Source of the DNA: Candidatus Epulonipiscium sp.
Lineage (GTDB): Bacteria; Bacillota; Clostridia; Lachnospirales; Defluviitaleaceae
Assembly: GCA_012518815.1 (NCBI GenBank)
Contig: JAAYRK010000095.1
Coordinates: 1-61,813 of the forward strand
Direction of reading: 5' to 3'
Length of the DNA stretch: 61,813 nt
Shown: piece after piece, positions 17,971 to 26,697 of the stretch
How positions within the stretch are numbered: position 1 is the stretch's first letter
How the letters are laid out: the number at the start of each line of letters is the position of its first letter
Translations under genes and position numbers: made by a program
The notes under the pieces: model-generated
The model's database searches: none
The model's input: only the letters and a program-made list of their open reading frames with translations
Told to the model about the DNA's origin: nothing

Positions 17971-18897
17971 ATGAACTTTCAAACAGTATTTAATCAAATA
18001 TTAATTTTATTCTTATTATTACTTGTTGGATACTGGGCTAAAAAAATAAAAATCTTTGATGATTCTACTATAAAAGGAATGACCAGTATTTTAGTTAAAC
18101 TTTCCCTTCCTGCATTAATTATCGGCTCTTTAGTTAAGGAAGAAGCAAGTCCACAAATCATATTAGAAAGTGGTTTGATATTAGTTATATCTTTGATAGT
18201 ATATTTTTTATCGTTTATTATTGCTATAATTATTCCAAAAATCATCGGATCAAAAGAAGATGAAATAGGTGTTTTTGAATTTGCTTTAGTATTTTCTAAT
18301 GTAGGATTTATGGGATATCCCGTTGTACAAGCAATATTTGGAGATGAAGCACTTTTTTATGTGTCTTTTTATAATCTTCCTTTTAATCTTTTTGTTTTTA
18401 CAATAGGAATTTGGATGCTTAAAAGAGGAAATATGGCTCAAAAAAATAGAAATTGGAAGCTATTGATAAATACTGGAACTGTATCCGTAATTGTTGGCTT
18501 TATATTATTTGTTTTTTCAGTTCCTATACCCTATGCTTTAGAAGGAACTATGGACTTACTAGCTTCTATAACAACTCCTTTATCTATGCTTATTATTGGT
18601 GGTCTATTAGCTAATAGTGAAACAAAGCAAATCTTTTCAAACTGGAGAGTATATGTAATTAGTTTTGCAAGATTAATAATAATTCCAATAATTATATATG
18701 GTTTATTATCAGCTTTTATTAATCATAAGTATCTTCTTGGAGTTCCTGTAATTATAGGTGCAATGCCAGCTGCAGGCAATACAGCAATTTTAGCTTCAGA
18801 ATATGATGCAAATAGTGAACTAGCATCTAGAATAGTATTTATTTCTACTTTATTTTCAGTGCTAACTATTCCTCTTATTGCATTATTAATTATTTAA
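17971..18897 (+). CDS. AEC-family (auxin efflux carrier-like) transporter
   Basis: A 308-residue integral membrane protein with about ten hydrophobic segments in two similar halves. Conserved features include KLSLPALIIGSL in the first half, FSNVGFMGYPVV in the middle and GAMPAAGNTAILASEY near the end, typical of the AEC family. Members export or import organic acids such as malate; the substrate here is not readable. The start at 17971 follows AAAGGAG; an upstream ATG (17908) lacks a ribosome site. It is monocistronic with a terminator. Confidence 0.88.
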   Translation: MNFQTVFNQILILFLLLLVGYWAKKIKIFDDSTIKGMTSILVKLSLPALIIGSLVKEEASPQIILESGLILVISLIVYFLSFIIAIIIPKIIGSKEDEIGVFEFALVFSNVGFMGYPVVQAIFGDEALFYVSFYNLPFNLFVFTIGIWMLKRGNMAQKNRNWKLLINTGTVSVIVGFILFVFSVPIPYALEGTMDLLASITTPLSMLIIGGLLANSETKQIFSNWRVYVISFARLIIIPIIIYGLLSAFINHKYLLGVPVIIGAMPAAGNTAILASEYDANSELASRIVFISTLFSVLTIPLIALLII

Positions 18898-18925
18898 AAC
18901 TCACATTAACTAATTAAATTATTGC

Positions 18926-18957
18926 AAAAAAAATTCACTTTTATAGTGAATTTTTTT
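18926..18957. terminator. bidirectional terminator
   Basis: AAAAAAATTCACT, loop TTTAT, AGTGAATTTTTTT. It ends the AEC transporter gene and, on the other strand, the ABC permease gene. Confidence 0.88.
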
Positions 18958-18963
18958 ATAAAA

Positions 18964-19776
18964 TTATTCTCTCCATTTTAAAAAACGCCTTTCTAATAAT
19001 AAAACAGTTTTATATAATAAGGCAGCTAGTAAAGCCAATATAACTATACTTAACATTACCCAATCCAATTTAAAAATTTGACTTCCATATATAATTAGAT
19101 AACCTAAGCCTGCCTGAGCAACTAAAAACTCACCTACCATTACTCCAACAAGGGATAGACCTACATTTACTTTTAGTGCATTTATAATCGTTGGGACATT
19201 GGCAGGAATCATAACCATCCTTAAAACATCTTTTTTACTTCCTCCAAAAGTTTCAATCAATTTAATCTTATCCTGATCTACTTCTAGAAAGCCATTTAAT
19301 ACTGTTAAGGTAGTTACTACTATAGACATAAGAACTGCTGTAAAAAGAATTGACTTCATATTATTCCCTATCCAAACTATAAGAATTGGAGCTAGAGCAG
19401 TTTTAGGAAGACTATTAATAATTACAAGATAAGGATCTGATACTCTTAAAATAAAATTATTCCACCATAGTAATACTGCTATAGATGTACCAAGCAAAGT
19501 ACTAAGCAAAAATCCCACAACAGTTTCAAAAAGACTAATACCTGTATGAATAAAAATGCTGCCGTCTAATATCATCTCCCATAAAGTCTTTAATATTTTA
19601 GTAGGTTGACTAAATATAAAAGAATCAATCCAAGCTAAATTTGCAGCAATTTCCCACAATAACAATATAGATAGTAAAATTAATATTTGAGTAATTTTTA
19701 TGATTCTTTCCCTTCTTTTCATATTGTTTAAGTATTTTAAATGATCATTAGAAACATTAATATTGTTCATTTTCAT
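18964..19776 (-). CDS. ABC transporter permease (SsuC/TauC-like)
   Basis: A 270-residue inner-membrane permease with about six hydrophobic segments and the BPD_transp_1 EAA-loop region (ETFGGSKKDVLRMVMIPANVP). It belongs to the nitrate/sulfonate/taurine/pyrimidine-precursor class. It overlaps the end of the ATPase gene by 20 bp, indicating translational coupling. The start ATG 19776 follows AAGGAG. No binding-protein gene is adjacent; the nearest of the right class is at 8843-9841. Confidence 0.87.
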   Translation of the reverse strand: MKMNNINVSNDHLKYLNNMKRRERIIKITQILILLSILLLWEIAANLAWIDSFIFSQPTKILKTLWEMILDGSIFIHTGISLFETVVGFLLSTLLGTSIAVLLWWNNFILRVSDPYLVIINSLPKTALAPILIVWIGNNMKSILFTAVLMSIVVTTLTVLNGFLEVDQDKIKLIETFGGSKKDVLRMVMIPANVPTIINALKVNVGLSLVGVMVGEFLVAQAGLGYLIIYGSQIFKLDWVMLSIVILALLAALLYKTVLLLERRFLKWRE

Positions 19777-20536
19777 GGGACTTCAGCTCCTTCCAGATGG
19801 TGTTAAAATACTCTCTAAATTCGGGAGCTTCTCTTGATTTAAAGGGAGTCCTATTATCAATTGATAATTCTATTTTATGACTGCTTTTAATCCTGCCTGG
19901 TCTTTTTGTTAACACTATAACTTTGTCAGCCATACTTATTGCTTCTGCTATATCATGACTAACTAATATTGCGGTTTTGTTTTCCCTTTTGATTATTCTT
20001 CCAATTTCATCTGAAACAATTAATCTAGTTTGATAATCAAGGGCAGAAAAAGGTTCATCTAATAATAAAATCTCTGGCTTAATAGCAAGGGTTCTAATTA
20101 ATGCTACCCTTTGTCTCATTCCTCCTGATAATTCAGATGGAAATCGATTTTTAAAATCTCCTAAGCCATAAATATCTAATAGCTTATTGGCATAAGCTTT
20201 GTTCTCATCTGTTAATTTTTTTTGAATTTCAAGTCCCAAATAGACATTACTAAGAATAGAACGCCATTCAAACAAATGGTCCTTTTGAAGCATATAGCCT
20301 ATTTTAGAAGAAGTTCCTGTTACGGGACTGCCAAAAACCAACAATTCTCCATATGAAGGTTTAATAAGTCCTGCAATAAGTGACAATATTGTAGATTTGC
20401 CACAGCCACTAGGACCTACAATGCTTATAAAATCCCCTTGGTTAATGGTAAGATTGAGATCTTCTAATGCTTTTGTTTCTCCCGAAGGCGTATGATAAGT
20501 TTTTGCAACAGATCTTAATTCTACAATAGGAGCCAT
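19757..20536 (-). CDS. ABC transporter ATP-binding protein (SsuB/TauB-like)
   Basis: A 259-residue nucleotide-binding subunit with Walker A GPSGCGKST (about residues 40-48), Q-loop LQKDHLF, signature LSGGMRQRV, Walker B ILLLDEPFSALD and the switch His (VSHDIAEA). It pairs with the overlapping permease. Start ATG 20536 has AAGGAGG upstream. The substrate class is aliphatic sulfonates, taurine, nitrate or thiamine precursors and cannot be narrowed. Confidence 0.9.
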   Translation of the reverse strand: MAPIVELRSVAKTYHTPSGETKALEDLNLTINQGDFISIVGPSGCGKSTILSLIAGLIKPSYGELLVFGSPVTGTSSKIGYMLQKDHLFEWRSILSNVYLGLEIQKKLTDENKAYANKLLDIYGLGDFKNRFPSELSGGMRQRVALIRTLAIKPEILLLDEPFSALDYQTRLIVSDEIGRIIKRENKTAILVSHDIAEAISMADKVIVLTKRPGRIKSSHKIELSIDNRTPFKSREAPEFREYFNTIWKELKSHENEQY

Positions 20537-20618
20537 AAATCAGCCTCCTTAAAATAAGTGCTTTCAATAATTAGTATATTAAAATATGCGATTAAATGTG
20601 ACAAATTACGAAATAAAT

Positions 20619-20660
20619 AAAGCTGTCTTTACTACAAATATGTAAATAAAGACAGCTTTT
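20619..20660 (-). terminator. terminator after the hydrogenase-chemoreceptor gene
   Basis: AAAGCTGTCTTTA and TAAAGACAGCTTT form a perfect 13-bp stem with a 15-base loop. It separates the gene ending at 20672 from the ABC operon. Confidence 0.8.
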
Positions 20661-20671
20661 AAGCTAATTTA

Positions 20672-22597
20672 CTAGATTTCTAAGTTTTCATTTTTATCAA
20701 TTATAGCTGCAGCAGTTGATGCAATTTCTTCTGATTGAGAAGTAATTTCCTGAGTACTAGCTGCAATACTTTGGATTGCTTCATTTATTTCTTCCATCTT
20801 AGTTAAAAATGCTTGAGACATGCCAATAATTTTTTCTAAGTTTGGTAAAGTAGAAGTATTATTTATTTGTGCTGTTTCTGCTGATAATTTTGTTTGTTCT
20901 GCAAGTTTTCTTACCTCTTCTGCAACAACTGCAAAACCTCTTCCTTGTTCACCAGCTCTGGCAGATTCTATTGAAGCATTTAAAGCTAATAAGTTTGTTT
21001 GTTCTGATATACTAACAATAACTTGAGTTGTTTCAACATATTTATTTATGTTTTTGTTAATCAAATCAACAATATCTCTTAATTCATGAACTTGATCAAC
21101 TACACCATTTGTCTCATTGCTAATTTTGTCCAATACTTTTGCTGTCTCTTCACTAGCTTTTGTAACCTGTTCTAGTGCCAATGATATAGCTTCTACGTCC
21201 CTTCTTAAGTCATCACTGGCCTTTCTTCTTTCTTCACTCATAGCATATACTCTACTAAACATTTCCTCAATTTCATTATTCTTTTCTTGAATTTGTGCTT
21301 TCTCAATTTCTACTAGCTTTTTATTATAATGAATACAATTATCCTCATAATTATTCCCTTTGGCAATTGCAATTGCCATATCCAAACAAGAATCATAACC
21401 ACAAACTGTACAATTTATCTCTCTATCCTCTTCTTCAGTCTTCAAAAGTTTTATAAAGGCAGATTCTATATCTTTTTCACTAACTTCATGAGGATTTATA
21501 AATTTACTGCTATATTTTCTTTCAAAATCTACTGCTTTTAATTTTTTATCAAAGTCTTTAAATAATTCGTATCTCTTTTTTATGCTTCCCTTTTTACCTT
21601 TAATACTTTTCATCTTTTTATGATAAAGCACTAAATCTACGTCATCAACTGTCGGTTCTTTTGTTGTTCCGGTTCCAAAGTTACAACCGTGGCTACAGTT
21701 TAAAATATCTACAAGAGTAGGTAATTCTTTTGACTGATCTACACGATGAACATATTCTCTTAAATATTTGTAAGCTTCCTTCTGTCCTTCTATTTGACGA
21801 ATCCATCCCTGACCTTTTAAATGGAATTCTACATTTTCCCTAAGCCCTCCATGTCTTGGGAAAATCGCCCCTAGTTCTCCTTCTATTCCATCAAAATCAT
21901 AAACCGGATAATCAGAAAGTTTAATCTGATTTTGTCTAAGATATTCTAAAAGTTTTTTAAAGGTAACATTATACTGTATTAGATTATCTGTATTTGGATC
22001 ATCAATTTCATTCTTTTTTGCAATACAAGGAGAAATAAAAGCAAAAGAATCATTAATTTTTTTATATTTTCTCATATAGATTGCCGTACACATCATAGGA
22101 CTATGTACTGGAGCCAACTTTTCTAATAATTCTGGTTTATATTTTTCTATGTAGTTAACTACTGCAGGACAAGGTTGTGAAATAGTACCTGTTAGTTTTC
22201 TTTCTTTAATATATTTAAGATAAGCCCATGTAGTAATATCTGCTCCATAGGAAGTATCATATATAAAATTAACACCTAAATTTTTAAAATAACCAAATAA
22301 ATTCTTATAATCATGAATAAAATTCGTTCTTATCGATGGAGCTACAATTAATGAAATGCTCTTTCCATTTTTTAAATCATAAAAAAACTTATTGGTATCA
22401 TCATAATAATCTCTAGCATCATGCATACATGCTTCGAGACAATTCCCGCAGACAATACATTTTTCTCCATTAACATGAATTGTATTCCTTCCGTTTTCCT
22501 CAACTGCCTGATTAGCATCAGGAATTGGACAAAAGGCAATACATCGATTACAACCGATACAATTGTCATTTGTGAAAATCATAGAATTAATACTCAT
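20672..22597 (-). CDS. putative sensory [FeFe]-hydrogenase-like / methyl-accepting chemotaxis fusion
   Basis: A 641-residue soluble protein. Residues about 9-60 hold two ferredoxin-type 4Fe-4S motifs ([23 protein letters not shown]). Residues about 75-330 match the [FeFe]-hydrogenase H-domain with altered H-cluster motifs ([10 protein letters not shown] for L1, SPCIAKK for L2, [11 protein letters not shown] for L3). [14 protein letters not shown] 4Fe-4S motif near 395 and an MCP signalling coiled coil follow ([33 protein letters not shown]). Putative sensory hydrogenases with this make-up are known in Clostridia. I infer a cytoplasmic redox or H2 sensor. ATG 22597 is 8 bases after AGGAGG. No che genes are nearby. 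Confidence 0.85.
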   Translation of the reverse strand: MSINSMIFTNDNCIGCNRCIAFCPIPDANQAVEENGRNTIHVNGEKCIVCGNCLEACMHDARDYYDDTNKFFYDLKNGKSISLIVAPSIRTNFIHDYKNLFGYFKNLGVNFIYDTSYGADITTWAYLKYIKERKLTGTISQPCPAVVNYIEKYKPELLEKLAPVHSPMMCTAIYMRKYKKINDSFAFISPCIAKKNEIDDPNTDNLIQYNVTFKKLLEYLRQNQIKLSDYPVYDFDGIEGELGAIFPRHGGLRENVEFHLKGQGWIRQIEGQKEAYKYLREYVHRVDQSKELPTLVDILNCSHGCNFGTGTTKEPTVDDVDLVLYHKKMKSIKGKKGSIKKRYELFKDFDKKLKAVDFERKYSSKFINPHEVSEKDIESAFIKLLKTEEEDREINCTVCGYDSCLDMAIAIAKGNNYEDNCIHYNKKLVEIEKAQIQEKNNEIEEMFSRVYAMSEERRKASDDLRRDVEAISLALEQVTKASEETAKVLDKISNETNGVVDQVHELRDIVDLINKNINKYVETTQVIVSISEQTNLLALNASIESARAGEQGRGFAVVAEEVRKLAEQTKLSAETAQINNTSTLPNLEKIIGMSQAFLTKMEEINEAIQSIAASTQEITSQSEEIASTAAAIIDKNENLEI

Positions 22598-22633
22598 ATA
22601 CATGTCCTCCTATAATTTATAATGCTAGAATAA

Positions 22634-23422
22634 TTATAGTCTTAATAACTTTTTGGCATTCCCCCCTAAAATATCAAATTTTTCCTCCTCAGTTAATGGA
22701 AGACTTTGAATAAATTCAACCTCCTCGCTTTGATTTCCCCAAGGCGAATCCGTACCAAATAATATTTTATTTGTACCATGTTCTTTTATATATTTAGTCA
22801 TTAATGAGGGCTTAAGAATATGTGAAGTATAAGAAGTATCAAAATAAACTTCTTCTCCTAATAAGTATTTTTCTACGTCATCCCAACAATCATATCCACC
22901 CATATGAGCAGCAATAATTGTAGCACCTCTAAAAATATTAATTACATTTCTTAATCTTTTAGGTGTACAATGACAAGGTTTTGGTAAACCTATATCTATT
23001 CCTGCATGAAATAAAATAATCAAATTGTTATTAAATATTTCCTCATATATCTTAAACAAATTAGGATCATCAACATAAAAGTTTTGATAATCAGGGTGAA
23101 ATTTTATGCCTTTTATACCGATTGAAACTAATTTTCTTATTTCTTCTTTCCATTCTTTATATTCTGGATGGATTGTTCCAAAAGGAATAATATTGGAATC
23201 CTTTATAGTTGCTATCCATGAATTAATTACAGGGGTTTGTTTGGCTTTTGTTGCAATAGATTGAATAACACTTATATCTATACCACTATCTTTCATTGAC
23301 CTTTTTAAGTTAGAAATGGTTCCATCAGTATATGCTGTAATATTTGCTTTTTTTGCCAAGATCGGAACTGCTTTCTTTGCTATATCGTCATCAAAACAAT
23401 GGGCATGTATATCTATAATCAA
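22634..23422 (-). CDS. amidohydrolase-family metal-dependent hydrolase
   Basis: A 262-residue TIM-barrel hydrolase of the amidohydrolase-2 type. Metal-ligand motifs are HAHCF near the N-terminus (residues 5-9), GIKFHPD in the middle, LFHAG, AAHMGG and FGTDSPWG towards the end. The reaction cannot be told; relatives include decarboxylases and lactonases. It lies 36 bp upstream of the sensory-hydrogenase gene on the same strand and may share its transcript. Confidence 0.8.
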   Translation of the reverse strand: MIIDIHAHCFDDDIAKKAVPILAKKANITAYTDGTISNLKRSMKDSGIDISVIQSIATKAKQTPVINSWIATIKDSNIIPFGTIHPEYKEWKEEIRKLVSIGIKGIKFHPDYQNFYVDDPNLFKIYEEIFNNNLIILFHAGIDIGLPKPCHCTPKRLRNVINIFRGATIIAAHMGGYDCWDDVEKYLLGEEVYFDTSYTSHILKPSLMTKYIKEHGTNKILFGTDSPWGNQSEEVEFIQSLPLTEEEKFDILGGNAKKLLRL

Positions 23423-23586
23423 GTCAAATTTCTCCTTTGTTTTTGTTAATAATTCTCTATCATTTATTCCAATGAAATCTGTTTATTTTCCAATTAAACC
23501 TACAAATTTACATGATTTTAATTAGTCTCATATTTCTATATTATCTTCTATTATTTTATACCTCTTGCTATAATCTGTCAAACAAA

Positions 23587-23609
23587 TAATCCCCTTGAAG
23601 GGGGTTACT
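23587..23609 (-). terminator. terminator after mazF
   Basis: CCCCTT, GAA, GGGGG core with flanking AT pairs (AATCCCCTTGAAGGGGGTT on the plus strand), just downstream of the mazF stop in the leftward direction, followed by ATTTGTTTG on that strand. It closes the long cluster that starts at 29757. Confidence 0.7.
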
Positions 23610-23618
23610 TTCTATGTA

Positions 23619-23960
23619 CTATAATCCAAAACTTATCATTAAACTTTTATCTACCTTTTTCATCAAATCTTTATCTAAATGACATATTTTTTCTTTTAGT
23701 CTCTTTTTATCTATAGTCCTTATCTGCTCTAATAAAACTACAGAATCTTTTACTAAGGCATAAGAGCTCGAATCTATTTCAATATGAGTCGGTAGCTTTG
23801 CTTTATTAATTTGAGAAGTTATTGCAGCACATATTACAGTGGGGCTATATTTGTTACCAATATCATTTTGTACAATCAGTACTGGACGCACGCCTCCTTG
23901 TTCAGATCCGACTACAGGACTTAGGTCAGCATAAAAAACATCTCCTCGTTTAACCACCAC
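23619..23960 (-). CDS. mazF: type II toxin endoribonuclease MazF/EndoA
   Basis: MazF (EndoA, NdoA) cuts single-stranded mRNA at short sequence motifs and slows growth when not bound by its antitoxin. About 113 residues; it shows the conserved [20 protein letters not shown] and [12 protein letters not shown] segments and closely follows the Bacillus EndoA pattern. The GTG at 23960 is chosen by alignment with EndoA (MxVKRGD); GTG at 23969 is also possible. It overlaps the antitoxin gene by about 10 bp. The alr-mazE-mazF order is the same as in Bacillus. Confidence 0.9.
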   Translation of the reverse strand: MVVKRGDVFYADLSPVVGSEQGGVRPVLIVQNDIGNKYSPTVICAAITSQINKAKLPTHIEIDSSSYALVKDSVVLLEQIRTIDKKRLKEKICHLDKDLMKKVDKSLMISFGL

Positions 23961-24177
23961 ATCTCTCACACTCCACTATTTGTTCAATAATCTTCTCAAC
24001 CTCTCTTTCTGCTTCAAAACAAAACTTCGATAAATCCAAATTAATTTCTGCCATTTCTTGATATCCTTTTATCATGCTATCCTTAATTTGGCTTTTTGGA
24101 TTAGAACATTTTTTATTTGTATTTTTTTCTTCATTAGAGGTCTTTCTAATTTTTATTATTTTATTCTTTTTGGACAC
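23950..24177 (-). CDS. EndoAI/MazE-like antitoxin lacking the ribbon-helix-helix domain
   Basis: A 75-residue protein starting with GTG behind AGGGAGTG. Residues about 32-72 ([28 protein letters not shown]) align with the C-terminal toxin-binding part of Bacillus EndoAI. The usual N-terminal ribbon-helix-helix DNA-binding domain is missing; in its place are about 30 Lys/Asn/Ser-rich residues. It can therefore probably still neutralise MazF but may not repress its own promoter. It lies 184 bp downstream of alr, which leaves room for a separate promoter. Confidence 0.75.
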   Translation of the reverse strand: MSKKNKIIKIRKTSNEEKNTNKKCSNPKSQIKDSMIKGYQEMAEINLDLSKFCFEAEREVEKIIEQIVECERCGG

Positions 24178-24361
24178 TGCAAATCACTCCCTAGGCAAAT
24201 GAGCCTTTTATACTCAATGGAAGATACTTTATTTGCAATTAAATTATTTAAATATTTAAGAATAAAAATTTATAAGCTAAATTAATAGAAGTATTTTCAT
24301 ATTGTATTTTTGCCAATGATATAATTTTTATGCAAAGCTTTTATTAATATAAACTATATTT

Positions 24362-25549
24362 TTATATATCTTTTTCTTCCGACTCATTAACATACTTAAT
24401 CTTTTTAATTACTTCTTTATTTTCTATATAAACTCTAGGTATTCTCTTCCCAACCATACATACTACTTCGTAATTTATTGTTCCTATAATATCTGCTATT
24501 TCTTCAGCAGATATTACATTTTCTCCTTGTTGCCCAATTAAAACTACTTCACTTCCAATATCCACATCAGGAATATGGCTAACATCTACCATAAATTGAT
24601 CCATACAGATGTTGCCTATAATAGGAGCGTAAATACCATTTATTAAAACTCTTCCTAAAGAGGATAATCTCCTAGAATAACCATCGGCATAACCTACAGG
24701 AATGGTTGCAACTTTTGTTTTTCTTGAAGTTATATATTTACGTCCATAACTAATTGGTGTTTTTTCTTCAACTTCTTTTATAAAAACTACTTGAGATTTT
24801 AAAGACATTGCTGGTTTTAAATGTATTTTTTCCTTATTAACTTCATTGGAAGGGTATAAGCCGTATATGATAATACCTGGTCGGATCAAATTAATATGCA
24901 TTTTTTCATCAAGAATAAAACCAGCACTATTAGAGCAATGCTTAACAGGAAAATCTATTCCTGTCTTTTGAAGCTCTTTAATAAAATTATTAAAAATATT
25001 AAATTGTTGCTTGGTAAAAGAACAATCTTCCTCATCAGCAGAAGAAAAGTGAGTAAAAATTCCTTCAATATTTATATTAGGTAACTTGCTTATTTCTTTA
25101 ATAATTCCAATGGATTCTTTAATGGGTTTAAAACCCACTCTGCCCATTCCTGTATCTATCTTTAAATGGATTTTTGCTTCTTTGTTTTGCATTGTAGCCG
25201 AATCTGAAATTGCCTTAGCCATTTCAAATGTAAATACTGTCTGAATAAAATCATACTTAACAATTTCACAAGCTTGCTCAACAGGTGTATAACCTAAAAT
25301 ATGAATAGGAATTTTAAATCCTTCTTTTCTAAGCTGCTTACCTTCATCTAAAATGGCCACTGCTAGCCGTTGTACTCCATTTTCTATCAAGAGTCTTGAA
25401 ACTTCTATTGCTCCATGACCATAGGCATCTGCTTTCACAACAGCCATTATTTCTGTATCTTTTAAAATATTTTTTTGTATTTCTTTAATATTGTTTAATA
25501 TTGCATCAAGATTGATTTCTGCAATTACGCGGTAATGCTCACTTGTCAT
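24362..25549 (-). CDS. alr: alanine racemase
   Basis: A PLP enzyme that interconverts L- and D-alanine for peptidoglycan and for germinant control in spore formers. The 395-residue protein has the PLP-lysine motif VVKADAYGHG (about residues 37-46), HLKIDTGMGRVGF, RPGIIIYG and the catalytic Tyr region (ISYGRKY) of the C-terminal domain. ATG 25549 follows GGGAGG; an in-frame TTG upstream lies inside that ribosome site. It follows the gerS-like gene by 21 bp, the same order as gerS-alr2 in Clostridioides difficile. Confidence 0.95.
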   Translation of the reverse strand: MTSEHYRVIAEINLDAILNNIKEIQKNILKDTEIMAVVKADAYGHGAIEVSRLLIENGVQRLAVAILDEGKQLRKEGFKIPIHILGYTPVEQACEIVKYDFIQTVFTFEMAKAISDSATMQNKEAKIHLKIDTGMGRVGFKPIKESIGIIKEISKLPNINIEGIFTHFSSADEEDCSFTKQQFNIFNNFIKELQKTGIDFPVKHCSNSAGFILDEKMHINLIRPGIIIYGLYPSNEVNKEKIHLKPAMSLKSQVVFIKEVEEKTPISYGRKYITSRKTKVATIPVGYADGYSRRLSSLGRVLINGIYAPIIGNICMDQFMVDVSHIPDVDIGSEVVLIGQQGENVISAEEIADIIGTINYEVVCMVGKRIPRVYIENKEVIKKIKYVNESEEKDI

Positions 25550-25570
25550 TCGTGTTCCTCCCAAGATATC

Positions 25571-26221
25571 TTATTGACCACTATTAGACTTATTTATTTT
25601 AAAGACACTTTCATCTAAATTAACATTATACTTAAATTCATGGTATTCGACAATAATTCTTTCCTTTCTATCTTCATCATATATTACTAATTTTGTTGGA
25701 TTAAGACTATTGTTTGAAATCCATAATTTCTCTGTAGAAAGATATTTCCCACCTTCAGGAATTACAGCTTCTAGAACAGTATAATCTTCATAATTACTAC
25801 TAAAAACTTCTAACGCAACTTCTTCTGATTGAAAATAATTTTTTAAAAACACTCCTAAAAATATTTCATTAATAGTTTTTGATTGTGGTATTTCGTTTAC
25901 AACTTCACCAAGAAGGCGGGGATTATATTGCATCACTTTTTCACCATCGTAAACTGTTGTTAAACCTTGTAAATTTTCAGGAGCAATTATTTCCATCCTA
26001 TATTCCCCTGTCATTTTATAATATTGTTTTGTCTTGTAGGTGTTTTCTCCTTTATTAGATATATACGTTAGGTCAGCTATACAAGCATAAGAATCCATAG
26101 CCGTAAATTTTTCGTGAATTTTTTCTATTGGTGACTTTGCTTCTTGCTTAAAAGAACAGGATGCAAGAAAGCATCCTGCTATAAGTATGGTAACAAGAAG
26201 TAATTTTTTTATTATTGTCAC
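25571..26221 (-). CDS. GerS-like germination lipoprotein (LolA-like fold)
   Basis: A 216-residue lipoprotein: signal peptide with lipobox LASC (lipidated Cys near residue 22), then a LolA/LolB-like beta domain (YYKMTGEYRMEIIAPE, TTVYDGEKVMQYNP, NPTKLVIYDEDRKERIIVEYHEF). In C. difficile the lipoprotein GerS sits directly upstream of alr2 and is needed with CwlD for cortex muramic-delta-lactam formation and germination. The same fold and position here support a GerS-related role, though a general LolA-like lipoprotein is possible. GTG start with GGGGGG five bases upstream. Confidence 0.75.
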   Translation of the reverse strand: MTIIKKLLLVTILIAGCFLASCSFKQEAKSPIEKIHEKFTAMDSYACIADLTYISNKGENTYKTKQYYKMTGEYRMEIIAPENLQGLTTVYDGEKVMQYNPRLLGEVVNEIPQSKTINEIFLGVFLKNYFQSEEVALEVFSSNYEDYTVLEAVIPEGGKYLSTEKLWISNNSLNPTKLVIYDEDRKERIIVEYHEFKYNVNLDESVFKINKSNSGQ

Positions 26222-26240
26222 CTAATCCCCCCAAAGTCTT

Positions 26241-26687
26241 TTATATAATTGTCTTTAACATATCGGCTCTGCTAACAATCCCGATTATTCTTCCTCCTTT
26301 GTCTACTACTGGTACACGATTTATATTTTTGTCAACCATTATGTTTGCAATTTCTTCAATAGTAGCATCTTCAGTGATTGTATAAACATCCCGCGTCATA
26401 ATCTCTTCGGCAGTAATAAGAGATATTCTTTTTAATTCATCATCGTGCTTTTTTGCTCCTTCTGAAAATAATAGACTACCCAAAAACTCAACATATGCAG
26501 GAAAAGCAGATTCTTTTTCTTTAAAAACTAAGTCTTTTTCAGTTACAACTCCTATTACTTTATTTTCATCATCTACAACAGGAACTCCACTTATTTTGTT
26601 TTCAAACATTATTTTTGCTATATCTTTTACAAATACGTCTTTTTTAATGGCTAATACGTTTTTTTCCATGATATCTTTAGCCTTCAT
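26241..26687 (-). CDS. CBS-domain pair protein
   Basis: A 148-residue protein consisting of two CBS motifs (KDIMEKNVLAIKKDV ... GVVTEKDLVFKE and EIMTRDVYTITEDA ... GIVSRADMLKTII). CBS pairs bind adenine nucleotides and act as energy or ligand sensors. A longer insert separates the two motifs. It is 10 bp downstream of nnrE/nnrD, in the same unit. A second CBS protein lies at 49093-49524. The target is unknown. Confidence 0.85.
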   Translation of the reverse strand: MKAKDIMEKNVLAIKKDVFVKDIAKIMFENKISGVPVVDDENKVIGVVTEKDLVFKEKESAFPAYVEFLGSLLFSEGAKKHDDELKRISLITAEEIMTRDVYTITEDATIEEIANIMVDKNINRVPVVDKGGRIIGIVSRADMLKTII

Positions 26688-26697
26688 CTTTTACCTC

